A stretch of DNA of 34,874 nucleotides from Sphingomonadaceae bacterium. Lineage in GTDB: Bacteria > Pseudomonadota > Alphaproteobacteria > Sphingomonadales > Sphingomonadaceae. Location of the stretch: assembly GCA_002863155.1 (NCBI GenBank), contig PKED01000189.1:1-34874 (forward strand), written 5' to 3'. Shown here one piece after another: positions 17,813 through 26,088 of this stretch (the first letter of the stretch is position 1; every line of letters begins with the position of its first letter). The position numbers and the translations under genes were made by a program. The notes below the pieces were generated by a model. The model was not told the DNA's origin, made no database searches, and saw nothing but the letters and a program-made list of their open reading frames with translations.

Positions 17813-18940
17813 ATGAAGGTAGCAACAATTGTTGGGACACGCCCCGAACTGATCAGGCTTTCGCTCACTATCGCCAAGCTGGATAAATATTGCGATCACC
17901 TACTTGTCCATACTGGTCAGAATTACGATTTTGAATTGAACGAGGTCTTTTTTCAAGACCTGAACATTCGTCGGCCCGATAAGTTCTTGAACGCGGCAGG
18001 TGCAAGCGCTGCAGAGACAATTGCCAACGTCATTCAGTCGACCGATGCCTTTCTGGCCGAAACTCAGCCTTCGGCCGTATTGATTTTGGGAGATACCAAC
18101 AGCGCGCTCGCGGCGATTTCTGCAAAACGCCGACGAATTCCAATTTTCCACATGGAAGCGGGCAACAGGTGTTTCGACCAGCGGGTGCCGGAGGAAATCA
18201 ACCGAGTCATTGTCGATCACATTGCCGATATCAATCTGACTTACAGCGATATTGCACGAGAGATGTTGTTGCGAGAAGGCTTGCCGCCCGATCGCGTGAT
18301 CAAGACCGGTAGTCCAATGTTCGAGGTCATTGACTTCTTCAAAAGCAACATTGCCGCATCGGATGTGCTCGACCGGTTCAATTTGCAAAGAGAAGAATTC
18401 TTCGTCGTCAGCTCTCATCGCGAAGAAAATATCGACTCCGACCGCAATTTTTCACGCCTGGTGGCGGTACTCAACCACCTTGCCGTTCGGCATAACCTTC
18501 CTGTCATCGTATCGACACATCCAAGGACCCAAAAGCGGATCGCAGCCAGCGGTGCAAATTTTGATTCTCGGATCAATTTTCTAAAGCCCTTGGGCTTTCA
18601 CGACTATATCAGCCTTCAAATGTCTGCACGCGCCGTGCTTTCAGATAGCGGAACCATTACCGAAGAGGCGTCGATCCTTAATTTTCCTGCTATCAATCTG
18701 CGCGAAGCCCATGAACGTCCAGAAGGAATGGAGGAGGCATCGGTCATTCTAACCGGGCTGAATCTCGATCGGGTGGAAGAGGCCCTTGCCATCCTCGCCG
18801 ATCAGCCGCGCGGAACGGATCGATCATTGCGCTTGGTCAGCGACTACGCGATGCCGAACGTGTCCGAGAAAGTCGTCAGGCTGATTACCAGCTATTCTGA
18901 CTATGTTCGGCGTACAGTCTGGCACGACTATGAAGACTAA
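17813..18940 (+). CDS. UDP-HexNAc 2-epimerase, non-hydrolysing type (WbvD/WbjD/CapG-like)
   Basis: Predicted to invert C2 of the UDP-L-HexNAc made upstream, for example UDP-L-RhaNAc to UDP-L-QuiNAc. The 375 residues fit the GT-B-like WecB family. VGTRPELIRL (7-16), HTGQNYD, GDTNSAL, HMEAGNR, PEEINR and SSHREENID are the conserved active-site blocks. It starts 14 nt after the reductase stop. The sequence alone could also be WecB (UDP-ManNAc synthesis). The adjacent CapE-like dehydratase and RmlD-like reductase make the L-sugar role the better reading. Confidence 0.88.
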   Translation: MKVATIVGTRPELIRLSLTIAKLDKYCDHLLVHTGQNYDFELNEVFFQDLNIRRPDKFLNAAGASAAETIANVIQSTDAFLAETQPSAVLILGDTNSALAAISAKRRRIPIFHMEAGNRCFDQRVPEEINRVIVDHIADINLTYSDIAREMLLREGLPPDRVIKTGSPMFEVIDFFKSNIAASDVLDRFNLQREEFFVVSSHREENIDSDRNFSRLVAVLNHLAVRHNLPVIVSTHPRTQKRIAASGANFDSRINFLKPLGFHDYISLQMSARAVLSDSGTITEEASILNFPAINLREAHERPEGMEEASVILTGLNLDRVEEALAILADQPRGTDRSLRLVSDYAMPNVSEKVVRLITSYSDYVRRTVWHDYED

Positions 18941-19005
18941 GAGACAATGTTAGCCGGACGGCGAGGCAAGCCTATCCCATTCCTCAAGCACAGCGAGCGC
19001 AGTCA

Positions 19006-19947
19006 ATGAAGGTAGCAGTGACTGGCGCCTCCGGCTTCGTCGGCGGCGCCCTAATTGCCGCGATTCGTGCGGAAGGCGTCGACGCCTTGGCGCTTGTCCG
19101 TCAGTCAACCGGCGCCGCGATGGAAATCGCGGTTGGAGACCTCTCGACTGCACAGCCTTCACCGGAAGCGTTGGAAAAGATTGACGCAATTATCCACCTT
19201 GCGGCGCGCGCGCATGTGATGAAAGATCATGACGCAGATCCGCTGTCAGCCTATCGAGCTATCAATGTCAGAGGCACCCGCAATATTTTGGAAGCAGCGG
19301 CGGCTGCGGGCGTCAAGCGCTTTGTATATGTCAGTTCGATCAAGGCATGTGCGGAGCGTTCGACGCCGGGTTCTCCGCTGACTGAAAGAACACCCGAAAC
19401 ACCCGAGGATGCCTATGGCATCTCCAAACTCGAAGCGGAGAAACTGGTCGCCGAAACGGCGTCGCAGAACGGCATGGAATGGACTGTCGTCCGTCCCCCA
19501 TTGGTCTATGGGCCAAATGTTCGCGGCAATTTTGAGCGCCTGATCGCGCTCGCAAATCGCCAATTGCCTCTCCCTTTTGGCGCGATCAACAATCGCCGAA
19601 GCATCATTTCCCTGGATAATCTTACAGCGGCGCTAGTAGCCGCGTGTCGATCGCCTGACGTCAATACCCGCAAGTTAATGCTCGCTGATGATTGCCTATC
19701 GACCCCTGCACTTTTACGGGCGATCGGTCAGGCACTGGGTCGGCCGCAGCGTTTGTTGCCGGTGCCGGTCGCGCTATTGCTCCGCGGCGGCGGGATGGCC
19801 GGGCGGCGCGCTGTCATAAGCCGACTGTGCGAGTCACTCGAAATCGACGCCGCACCAAGCTGGCAGGCCTTGGGGGTACGCCCCAGTAAAACGACAGCCG
19901 AGTCCATGGACGCCACGGTTGACGCTTGGCGCGCACAGGTCAGCTGA
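19006..19947 (+). CDS. UDP-4-keto-QuiNAc 4-reductase (WbpV/WreQ-like NAD-dependent epimerase/dehydratase)
   Basis: An extended SDR of 313 residues. GASGFVG (7-13) binds the cofactor, S110/S111 with Y137 and K141 (YGISK) form the catalytic set, and RPPLVYGPNVRGNFERL is typical of the WbpV/WbmF group that reduces the 4-keto intermediate to D-QuiNAc. The next two genes are a short phosphoglycosyl transferase and a WbpM-like dehydratase. This trio recurs as wbpV-wbpL-wbpM in Pseudomonas and as wreQ, wreU and wreV in Rhizobium. The exact product is inferred; a D-FucNAc-type reductase cannot be excluded. Confidence 0.83.
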   Translation: MKVAVTGASGFVGGALIAAIRAEGVDALALVRQSTGAAMEIAVGDLSTAQPSPEALEKIDAIIHLAARAHVMKDHDADPLSAYRAINVRGTRNILEAAAAAGVKRFVYVSSIKACAERSTPGSPLTERTPETPEDAYGISKLEAEKLVAETASQNGMEWTVVRPPLVYGPNVRGNFERLIALANRQLPLPFGAINNRRSIISLDNLTAALVAACRSPDVNTRKLMLADDCLSTPALLRAIGQALGRPQRLLPVPVALLLRGGGMAGRRAVISRLCESLEIDAAPSWQALGVRPSKTTAESMDATVDAWRAQVS

Positions 19948-20061
19948 TAGCCCCTCGACTGGTGTAACCTGCACGATCGGCTGGTGTTGCGCGGCTAACG
20001 TCACTTGTATGCCTTGGTCGGTTCAGCTAACCCCGCCCCAAGCTGGTGAAGAGGAGCGATG

Positions 20062-20628
20062 ATGAAGCGGCTTGTCGATTTGGCCGCGGCGTTGATTTCG
20101 GCACCGCTGGTGATACCGGTTTGCATCATTCTGATGGCGGTTATCAGGCTGGAAAGCAAAGGGAACCCGCTCTTCGTTCAACGCCGTGTCGGCAGACACC
20201 AACGCCTATTCTGGATGCTAAAGTTGCGCACGATGCAGGCCAATACGGGCGATCTCCCATCGCATATCGCGGGTGAACAAACGATTACCAGAGTTGGGCG
20301 GCTTCTTCGCCGCCTGAAGCTCGACGAGTTACCGCAATTGTTCAACGTGGCCATGGGAGAGATGAGCCTTGTCGGCCCGCGGCCTTGCCTCCCTTCGCAG
20401 CATGAACTGGTTGCAGAGCGCGCCCGGCTGGGGGTTTTCGCCTATTCACCCGGAATAACGGGACCGGCGCAGGTCGCTGGGATTGACATGTCTCAACCGA
20501 GGCGGCTCGCGGAGGCAGAGGCGGCTTATTTTCGCGGCGCAACCCTTGCCGAGGATGTCAAGATTCTGCTGGCAACGGTGTCGGGCCGCGGATCTGGGGA
20601 TGCGGCAGCAGCGGAGCGTCATTCGTGA
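20062..20628 (+). CDS. Initiating sugar transferase (PglC/WreU-like monotopic phosphoglycosyl transferase)
   Basis: Transfers a HexNAc-1-phosphate from a UDP donor to undecaprenyl phosphate, starting repeat-unit synthesis at the inner membrane. It has 188 residues, the minimal Bac_transf domain without the multi-TM WcaJ extension. A hydrophobic re-entrant helix (about 5-28) is followed by FVQRRVGRH, KLRTM and the catalytic Asp-Glu pair in LKLDELPQL, then GEMSLVGPRPCLPSQ and YSPGITG. The start is ATG 20062, with AGGAG at 5-nt spacing; ATG 20059 is too close. Flanking genes suggest D-QuiNAc-1-P or its 4-keto precursor as substrate. Confidence 0.9.
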   Translation: MKRLVDLAAALISAPLVIPVCIILMAVIRLESKGNPLFVQRRVGRHQRLFWMLKLRTMQANTGDLPSHIAGEQTITRVGRLLRRLKLDELPQLFNVAMGEMSLVGPRPCLPSQHELVAERARLGVFAYSPGITGPAQVAGIDMSQPRRLAEAEAAYFRGATLAEDVKILLATVSGRGSGDAAAAERHS

Positions 20629-20762
20629 CCTTCAATCACTCCGGCCCGGGATCGCCAAATTCCAGGGATCCGGCTATGACGCTGGGCATATTGCGATCGA
20701 TCGCGGGCTGTGACGAACTGGACTCTGCCTGGCTGCAATCTTCCCTGAATACGAGCCCCTGA
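20625..20762 (+). CDS. Possible small ORF between sugar transferase and WbpM-like gene (doubtful)
   Basis: A 45-codon frame starts with GTG overlapping the upstream stop (GTGA) and ends 1 nt before the ATG of the next gene, filling the gap exactly. The predicted peptide has no recognisable domain, signal or transmembrane segment. A chance open frame of this size in GC-rich DNA is quite likely. Confidence 0.2.
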   Translation: MTFNHSGPGSPNSRDPAMTLGILRSIAGCDELDSAWLQSSLNTSP

Positions 20763-20763
20763 G

Positions 20764-22743
20764 ATGAGCACCGCAGTCCTGATCGATTGGGTCCTCGGGC
20801 TTTCTAGGAGGGCCAAGCGACTGATTGCGCTGTCCTTTGACAGCTTTTGTTGTGGGCTGAGCGTCTTGCTAGCCTTCTATCTTCGGTTGGGCGTCTGGCC
20901 CTCGATTGACGCTATTGTTGCTGTGCCAGCGCTTGTGTCGATCGCAATAGCGCTTCCGATCTTCGTGCTGTTCGGTCTCTATCGGGCGATTTTTCGCTAT
21001 ATTGGCTGGAGTGCAATCCTCGCGATCATTCGGGCGATTGCGCTTTATTCGTTCGCCTTTGTTGCCATTTATACTATTTTCGGCGTGGCCAACGTCCCGC
21101 GTACTGTGGGCCTTATCCAGCCAATTATCCTATTCCTTCTGATCGCGTCCTCTCGAATGATCGTGAGGCTATTCCTAGCCGAACGCTATGCCGATTTGTG
21201 GCGCAAAAACTCGTTGCCTCGGGTTATAATTTATGGCGCGGGATCTTCAGGCCGGCAATTGGCGAGCGCGATCAGGGCATCGAACGAGATGAAAGTCGTG
21301 GGCTTTGTCGACGATGATGCCGAGCTCTGGCAATCAACGATCGATGGTGTCCCCGTGCACAAACCCAGTGCGGTGGAGAGTTTGGTAAGCCGTCACACGG
21401 TAAGCGACGTTCTGCTGGCCATGCCCTCTGCCAGTCGCGCCCGTCGCAACGAGATTGTGCGTCAGATGCGGGAGCTGAACCTGGAGGTCCGCACCCTGCC
21501 CGGCCTGCTGGATATTGCACGCGGCAAGGTCTCTGTCACCGATCTGCGGACCGTCCAGATCGAGGATCTTTTGGGTCGCCCGCCCGTAAAACCGGATTAC
21601 GACCTGGTCGGCGACAGCGTGGGCGGCGCGACGATTCTGGTTACCGGCGCCGGTGGATCAATCGGCGGCGAACTGTGTCGCCAGATCATCCTCAACCACC
21701 CCGGACGCTTGCTGCTTGTCGATTCTAGCGAGTTCAACCTCTATTCAATCCATCATGAGCTGATGGAGATAGCCACCAATAATGGGATAGACGGTGAAGT
21801 AATCGTTCCGCTGCTCGCGTCGGTGATCGATGACAGACGGATGACGGAAATCTTTGCAGCCTGGCGACCAAGCACGGTTTTTCACGCGGCTGCTTTCAAG
21901 CATGTCCCGCTCGTCGAACATAACATTGTCGAGGGAGTACGAAATAACGCGATCGGTACTTATGAAACGGCGCGCCTTGCACAACGCTACAGTACTTCCC
22001 GGTTCATCTTGATTAGCACCGACAAGGCAGTTCGACCCACAAATATCATGGGAGCGAGCAAGCGACTGGCCGAGATGATGCTCCAGGCAATGAACGATGC
22101 GGGTGGCGCGACGCGTTTTTCCATGGTCAGGTTCGGAAACGTTTTGGGATCAAGTGGATCGGTAGTGCCACTGTTCCGTCGTCAACTCGCAGCGGGCGGT
22201 CCGGTGACGGTCACACACCCGGAAATGACGCGCTACTTCATGACGATTCCCGAAGCAGCGCAACTCGTACTGCACGCTGGAGCCATGACGAGTGGTGGCG
22301 AGGTCTATGTGCTCGACATGGGTGAACCGGTCTTGATCATAGATTTGGCCCGCAACATTATCGAATTGTCGGGCCTTTCCGTGCGCGATTGCGAAAATCC
22401 GGACGGAGACATCGAAATTCGTGTTGTGGGTCTGCGACCAGGCGAGAAACTCTATGAAGAGCTGCTGATCGGCGACAATCCGGAGCCTACGTCACACCCC
22501 CGGATTTGCCGTGCAAACGAACGTTTTGAGCCTTGGCCGCAGTTAATGCCCAGGCTGGCGGAATTGCAGCGCGCAATTGCAGCCGGCGACGCACGTGAGA
22601 CGCAGCGGATACTTGGCTCGATCGTCACCGAATACCGGCCTAATTCCCCAATGGTTGACTGGATTGCCTGCGCTTCTAACACGAGCACAGGCTTCGATCA
22701 TAAAGCCGCAATCAAGCTTGCAGCCACATCCGCAGGGCCATAG
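20764..22743 (+). CDS. UDP-GlcNAc 4,6-dehydratase, membrane-bound (WbpM/WreV-like, FlaA1 family)
   Basis: Makes UDP-2-acetamido-2,6-dideoxy-D-xylo-4-hexulose, precursor of D-QuiNAc or D-FucNAc. It has 659 residues: four N-terminal TM segments (about 20-43, 51-73, 84-107, 115-130), a CoA-binding-like Rossmann domain (IIYGAGSSGRQLA near 155-167) and a C-terminal dehydratase domain. That domain has TGAGGSIGGE (294-303), ISTDK (417-421) and MGASK (429-433), with Met replacing the SDR tyrosine as usual for this family. FHAAAFKHVPLVE and RFGNVLGSSGSVVPLF are also family blocks. It is the last gene of the polysaccharide locus and overlaps the convergent DUF2474 gene by 32 nt. Confidence 0.92.
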   Translation: MSTAVLIDWVLGLSRRAKRLIALSFDSFCCGLSVLLAFYLRLGVWPSIDAIVAVPALVSIAIALPIFVLFGLYRAIFRYIGWSAILAIIRAIALYSFAFVAIYTIFGVANVPRTVGLIQPIILFLLIASSRMIVRLFLAERYADLWRKNSLPRVIIYGAGSSGRQLASAIRASNEMKVVGFVDDDAELWQSTIDGVPVHKPSAVESLVSRHTVSDVLLAMPSASRARRNEIVRQMRELNLEVRTLPGLLDIARGKVSVTDLRTVQIEDLLGRPPVKPDYDLVGDSVGGATILVTGAGGSIGGELCRQIILNHPGRLLLVDSSEFNLYSIHHELMEIATNNGIDGEVIVPLLASVIDDRRMTEIFAAWRPSTVFHAAAFKHVPLVEHNIVEGVRNNAIGTYETARLAQRYSTSRFILISTDKAVRPTNIMGASKRLAEMMLQAMNDAGGATRFSMVRFGNVLGSSGSVVPLFRRQLAAGGPVTVTHPEMTRYFMTIPEAAQLVLHAGAMTSGGEVYVLDMGEPVLIIDLARNIIELSGLSVRDCENPDGDIEIRVVGLRPGEKLYEELLIGDNPEPTSHPRICRANERFEPWPQLMPRLAELQRAIAAGDARETQRILGSIVTEYRPNSPMVDWIACASNTSTGFDHKAAIKLAATSAGP

Positions 22744-22831
22744 CGACTACGCCCAGCGACGCTACGCTCATCGCCCAGATCGCCGCCATCCAGGCAAGCC
22801 GCTTCCACAACGGCGCGGTGACGCCAGCCAT
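22712..22831 (-). CDS. DUF2474 small membrane subunit of cytochrome bd-type oxidase
   Basis: A 39-residue protein with one TM helix (about 12-36: a basic PLWKRL start, then AWMAAIWAMSVASLGVVAMA). It matches the DUF2474 pattern of short CydX-like proteins encoded directly after CIO-type cydB, probably stabilising the oxidase in the inner membrane. The ATG overlaps the cydB stop by 1 nt (TGATG), so it is translationally coupled. Its last 32 nt overlap the end of the convergent WbpM-like gene. Confidence 0.82.
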   Translation of the reverse strand: MAGVTAPLWKRLAWMAAIWAMSVASLGVVAMALRMWLQA

Positions 22832-23835
22832 CAATGATATCCCGCGCCGACCTTGCCGCGAAACACCCAATAGGCCCAAACGGTATAGCCGAGGATGATC
22901 GGCAGCATCACGCCGGCCCCGATCAGCATGAACATCTGGCTCTCGGCGGGCGCGGCCGCGTCCTGGATCGACACCGATGGCGGGATGATGAAGGGATACA
23001 TGCTGATCCCCAGCCCCACGAAACTGAGCGCAAAGATCCCGAGCGCCAGCACGAACGGCGCATATTGCGCTTCGCGTCCCAGCGCCCGCCAGAACAGCGC
23101 CGCCGCGATCGTAACCAGCAGCGGCACCTGCGCCGTTACCAGCACGCCGGGAAAGGTCAGCCAGCGCGCGGCGTACCCATGCGACAGGAACGGCGTTGCA
23201 GCGCTCACCGCGATGATCGCCGCCAGCGTTACGACGCCGAATCGCCGGGCAAGGCGATAGGCATGGGCCTGTGCCTGACCCTCGGTCTTGGCGATCAGCC
23301 AGCACGCGCCAAGCAGTGCGTAGCCCGCGACAACGCTACCGCCCGTCAGCAGGGAAAAGGGCGTCAGCCAATCGAGCCAGCCGCCGCCATAGCTCCGCCC
23401 GGCGACGGTCACGCCCTGAAGCAGGGCACCCAGGATGATACCCTGCGCAAGCGCCGCCGTTGCCGAGCCCGCGGTGAACGCGAAGTCCCAGAACTTGCGG
23501 TGCGACGGGTCGCGCCAGCGGAACTCGAACGCGACACCGCGAAACACCAGCCCCAGCAGCATCGCGATGATCGGCGGATAAAAGGCCGGCATCACGATTG
23601 AATAGGCCAGCGGAAAGGCCGCAAACAGACCACCGCCGCCCAGTACCAGCCAGGTTTCGTTCCCATCCCACACCGGCGCGATCGCGTTCATCGCCTGGTC
23701 GCGCTCTTCGCCGACCCCGAATTCGGCGAACAAGATGCCGATCCCAAGATCGAAGCCGTCCAGCACGACATAGGCGAACACCGCGAACGCGATCAGGCCC
23801 GCCCAGATGGTCGCCAGTTCGGGGCTGGCGGTCAT
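22831..23835 (-). CDS. cydB: Cytochrome bd-type (CIO) ubiquinol oxidase subunit II
   Basis: The second large integral-membrane subunit of the quinol oxidase. It has 334 residues with about 8-9 TM helices. The start AFAVFAYVVLDGFDLGIGIL (17-36) is the CydB/CioB signature, followed by WDGNETWLVLGGGGLFAAFP. ATG 23835 overlaps the cydA stop by 4 nt. A longer frame reaches 24168, but it runs into cydA and lacks family similarity. The operon order is cydA-cydB-DUF2474. Confidence 0.95.
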   Translation of the reverse strand: MTASPELATIWAGLIAFAVFAYVVLDGFDLGIGILFAEFGVGEERDQAMNAIAPVWDGNETWLVLGGGGLFAAFPLAYSIVMPAFYPPIIAMLLGLVFRGVAFEFRWRDPSHRKFWDFAFTAGSATAALAQGIILGALLQGVTVAGRSYGGGWLDWLTPFSLLTGGSVVAGYALLGACWLIAKTEGQAQAHAYRLARRFGVVTLAAIIAVSAATPFLSHGYAARWLTFPGVLVTAQVPLLVTIAAALFWRALGREAQYAPFVLALGIFALSFVGLGISMYPFIIPPSVSIQDAAAPAESQMFMLIGAGVMLPIILGYTVWAYWVFRGKVGAGYH

Positions 23836-25259
23836 GCCGGCGCACCTTCTGCAATGATCTGAGGCGCAGGCGTCGTCCCGGCAGTGCGGATCGGCCCATC
23901 CTGCAGAGCCGGTTCGTGCACCTCGACGCCCTTTGCCATCAGCTTCAGGATATACCAGGTGCCAATGCCGAACACCGCGAAATAGACCACGACAAAGGCG
24001 ATCAACGACGCGCCGACCGCAGGTGCTGCAAGCGGCGAAGCGCTCTTTGCGGTCTCCAGCAACCCATAGACAGTATAGGGCTGGCGCCCGACTTCGGTCG
24101 TGATCCATCCCGCGATCACGGCGACAAAACCCGCCGGCGCCATTGCCACGCCGGCGCGGTGGAGCCACGGCCAGTCATAGAGCCTGCCGCGCAACCGCGC
24201 GTACAGGCTCCATACGCCAAGCGCGAGCATCGCCATGCCGAGCGCCACCATGACCCGGAACGACCAGAACACGATCCCGACCGGTGGCTGTCGGTCGCGC
24301 GCGACCGTGTCGAGCCCGGCAAGCGGCGCATTCGCGTCATGTTTCAGGATCACCGACGACAATTTGGGAATTTCGACGCTGTAATCGACCCGCTGCTCGG
24401 CCTGGTTGGGAATACCGAACAGGATCAGCGGTGCGCCGTCCGGATGGCTTTGAAAATGCCCTTCCATCGCCATGATCTTGGCAGGCTGATGCTCGAGCGT
24501 GTTGAGGCCGTGCGCGTCGCCCGCGAAGATCTGGATCGGTGCCACGATCGCGGCCATCCACATCGCCATCGAAAACATGATCCGCGATGCCTCCGCCGAA
24601 GCGCCGTCGGGCGCGCGGCGCTGTTGCAGCAGGTGCCACGCCCCCACCCCGCCGACGGCCAATGCGGTCGTCAGATAGGCTCCGGTCACGGTATGGATCA
24701 GACGGTAGGGGAAGCTGGGATTGAAGATGACGTCCAGCCACGATCCTTCCATCACGAACTGACCGGCGTCGTTCATTGCATAGCCGGCCGGCGTCTGCAT
24801 CCAGCTATTGGCCGACAGGATCCAAAAGGCCGAAATGAACGTGCCGAGCGCGACCATGCAGGTTGCGGCAAAATGCAGCCCGGGGCCCACCTTTTCCCGC
24901 CCGAACAGCATCACGCCCAGAAAACCAGCCTCGAGGAAAAACGCGGTGAGGACTTCATAGGCCATCAGCGGCCCGAGCACCGGCCCGGTCTTGTCGGAAA
25001 ATACCGCCCAGTTGGTGCCGAACTGATAGGACATCACGATGCCGGAGACGACACCCATCGCAAAGGCAACGGCGAAGATTTTCACCCAGAATGTGAAGAG
25101 ATCGAGATAGACCGATTTGCCCGTTCGCAGCCAGAACCCTTCGAGCACGGCCAGATAGCTGGCGAGACCGATCGAGAAGCTGGGGAAAATGAAGTGGAAG
25201 CTGACGGTAAAGCCGAACTGGATTCGCGCCAGCACGATCGGGTCGAACCCATCAAACAT
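23832..25259 (-). CDS. cydA: Cytochrome bd-type (CIO) ubiquinol oxidase subunit I
   Basis: The heme-bearing subunit, oxidising ubiquinol and reducing O2 without proton pumping. It has 475 residues from ATG 25259, preceded by AGGAAAGG; the frame extends further upstream, but those residues are not CydA-like. The heme ligand His22 lies in SFHFIFPSFSIG, another His in FPYRLIHTVTGAYL, and the Met ligand is probably in FWSFRVMVALGM. GRQPYTVYGLL is the conserved C-terminal block. The Q-loop (about 250-325) is short, as in the cyanide-insensitive CIO group and unlike the long loop of E. coli CydA. No cydDC is present locally. Confidence 0.95.
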   Translation of the reverse strand: MFDGFDPIVLARIQFGFTVSFHFIFPSFSIGLASYLAVLEGFWLRTGKSVYLDLFTFWVKIFAVAFAMGVVSGIVMSYQFGTNWAVFSDKTGPVLGPLMAYEVLTAFFLEAGFLGVMLFGREKVGPGLHFAATCMVALGTFISAFWILSANSWMQTPAGYAMNDAGQFVMEGSWLDVIFNPSFPYRLIHTVTGAYLTTALAVGGVGAWHLLQQRRAPDGASAEASRIMFSMAMWMAAIVAPIQIFAGDAHGLNTLEHQPAKIMAMEGHFQSHPDGAPLILFGIPNQAEQRVDYSVEIPKLSSVILKHDANAPLAGLDTVARDRQPPVGIVFWSFRVMVALGMAMLALGVWSLYARLRGRLYDWPWLHRAGVAMAPAGFVAVIAGWITTEVGRQPYTVYGLLETAKSASPLAAPAVGASLIAFVVVYFAVFGIGTWYILKLMAKGVEVHEPALQDGPIRTAGTTPAPQIIAEGAPA

Positions 25260-25376
25260 CGCGATGCACCTTTCCTGCCCGCCTCTGCGCCCGACCGGCA
25301 CCCCCGGCAAGTGCAGCGCTTGCAAGCATGATAGCATTTATCGCACGCCAGCGGACCTGCCCATTTGGTCAGGTGC

Positions 25377-25394
25377 GGCGGCGGTCAGGCCGCC
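25377..25394 (-). terminator. GC-rich hairpin after the FKBP gene
   Basis: GGCGGC (25377-25382) pairs with GCCGCC (25389-25394) around a 6-nt loop, 1 nt beyond the FKBP stop codon. No U-run follows, so intrinsic termination is uncertain. Confidence 0.3.
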
Positions 25395-25395
25395 G

Positions 25396-26013
25396 TCAGG
25401 GAGTCGGCGCCGTTCCGGGCGGCGGACCGCCGGCGCCTTCGGGCAGGCCGCCCGGGCCCTGCGGCTGCATCTGCTGCATCCTTGCGCGCAGGACCGATTC
25501 GGGAAGGAAATCGAGCAGCTCGACGTCAAAAACCAGCACCTGCTTGGCGAGCTCGGCGGCCTTGCCTTCGAGCGGCGGGGCGCCTTCGGGGCGCGGGCTG
25601 CCGTAACCGAGCGAAGGCTTGATCCAGAAGCGGTAATTGCCGCCCTTCTTCATCAGCCGAAGCGCCTCGCCAAAGCCCGGCACCACACCCTTCACGGGCA
25701 GCGGCGTCGGCTGAGCCGACTTGTCGAAAGTCTCGCCGCTCAGCAATTTGCCTTCGTAATTGATCAGCGCGACATCGTCTTCGGTCGGGCTCTGCGTGCC
25801 GGTGCCCGGCTTGATCACCTTGTACTGCAGCCCGGATGCGGTTTCGACGACCCCGGCGGCGCGCCGATTCTTCGCGAGGAAGGTAAGGGTGGGATCACCG
25901 GGCGTCAGCGTGGCCAGGCCGATGCCGCCCAGGATCGCTACCAAGATTCCCGCCCAGAGCATGTACAGGACATTGCGGTTGGTTGGCTTGATCGGCACGG
26001 CCGTGGTCGACAT
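25396..26013 (-). CDS. FKBP-type peptidyl-prolyl cis-trans isomerase, membrane-anchored
   Basis: Predicted folding catalyst on the periplasmic side of the inner membrane. It has 205 residues: an N-terminal TM anchor (about 15-36, VLYMLWAGILVAILGGIGLA), a linker, then an FKBP domain (about 58-170). That domain has GLQYKVIKPGTG, VALINYEGKLLSGETFDKS, VKGVVPGFGEAL and SLGYGSPRP, the usual FKBP blocks. A Pro/Gly/Gln-rich tail (178-205) is probably disordered. It lies between rpsU and cydA on the same strand, with gaps of 75 and 136 bp. Confidence 0.93.
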   Translation of the reverse strand: MSTTAVPIKPTNRNVLYMLWAGILVAILGGIGLATLTPGDPTLTFLAKNRRAAGVVETASGLQYKVIKPGTGTQSPTEDDVALINYEGKLLSGETFDKSAQPTPLPVKGVVPGFGEALRLMKKGGNYRFWIKPSLGYGSPRPEGAPPLEGKAAELAKQVLVFDVELLDFLPESVLRARMQQMQPQGPGGLPEGAGGPPPGTAPTP

Positions 26014-26060
26014 CGCTAAATCACCCGCAAATCGCTTGGAATGGGAACGTAATGGGAAGC

Positions 26061-26078
26061 GGCGGGCAAGCGCCCGCC
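26061..26078 (-). terminator. GC-rich hairpin downstream of rpsU
   Basis: GGCGGGC (26061-26067) pairs perfectly with GCCCGCC (26072-26078) around AAGC. It lies 10 bp past the rpsU stop, a fitting place for a terminator, but no T-tract follows. Confidence 0.4.
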
Positions 26079-26088
26079 CGGCAGGCGA

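Noticed and set aside
23836-24168. N-terminal extension of cydB
   Set aside because: It lies within cydA and lacks CydB similarity; the ATGA overlap at 23832-23835 gives a natural start.
23598-25331. 577-codon plus-strand ORF opposite cydA/cydB
   Set aside because: It is a GC-rich shadow frame of two clearly identified genes; its His/Arg/Asp-rich composition has no domain character.
25260-25345. FNR/ANR-type box upstream of cydA
   Set aside because: No TTGAT-N4-ATCAA-like palindrome was found; only partial matches of no weight.
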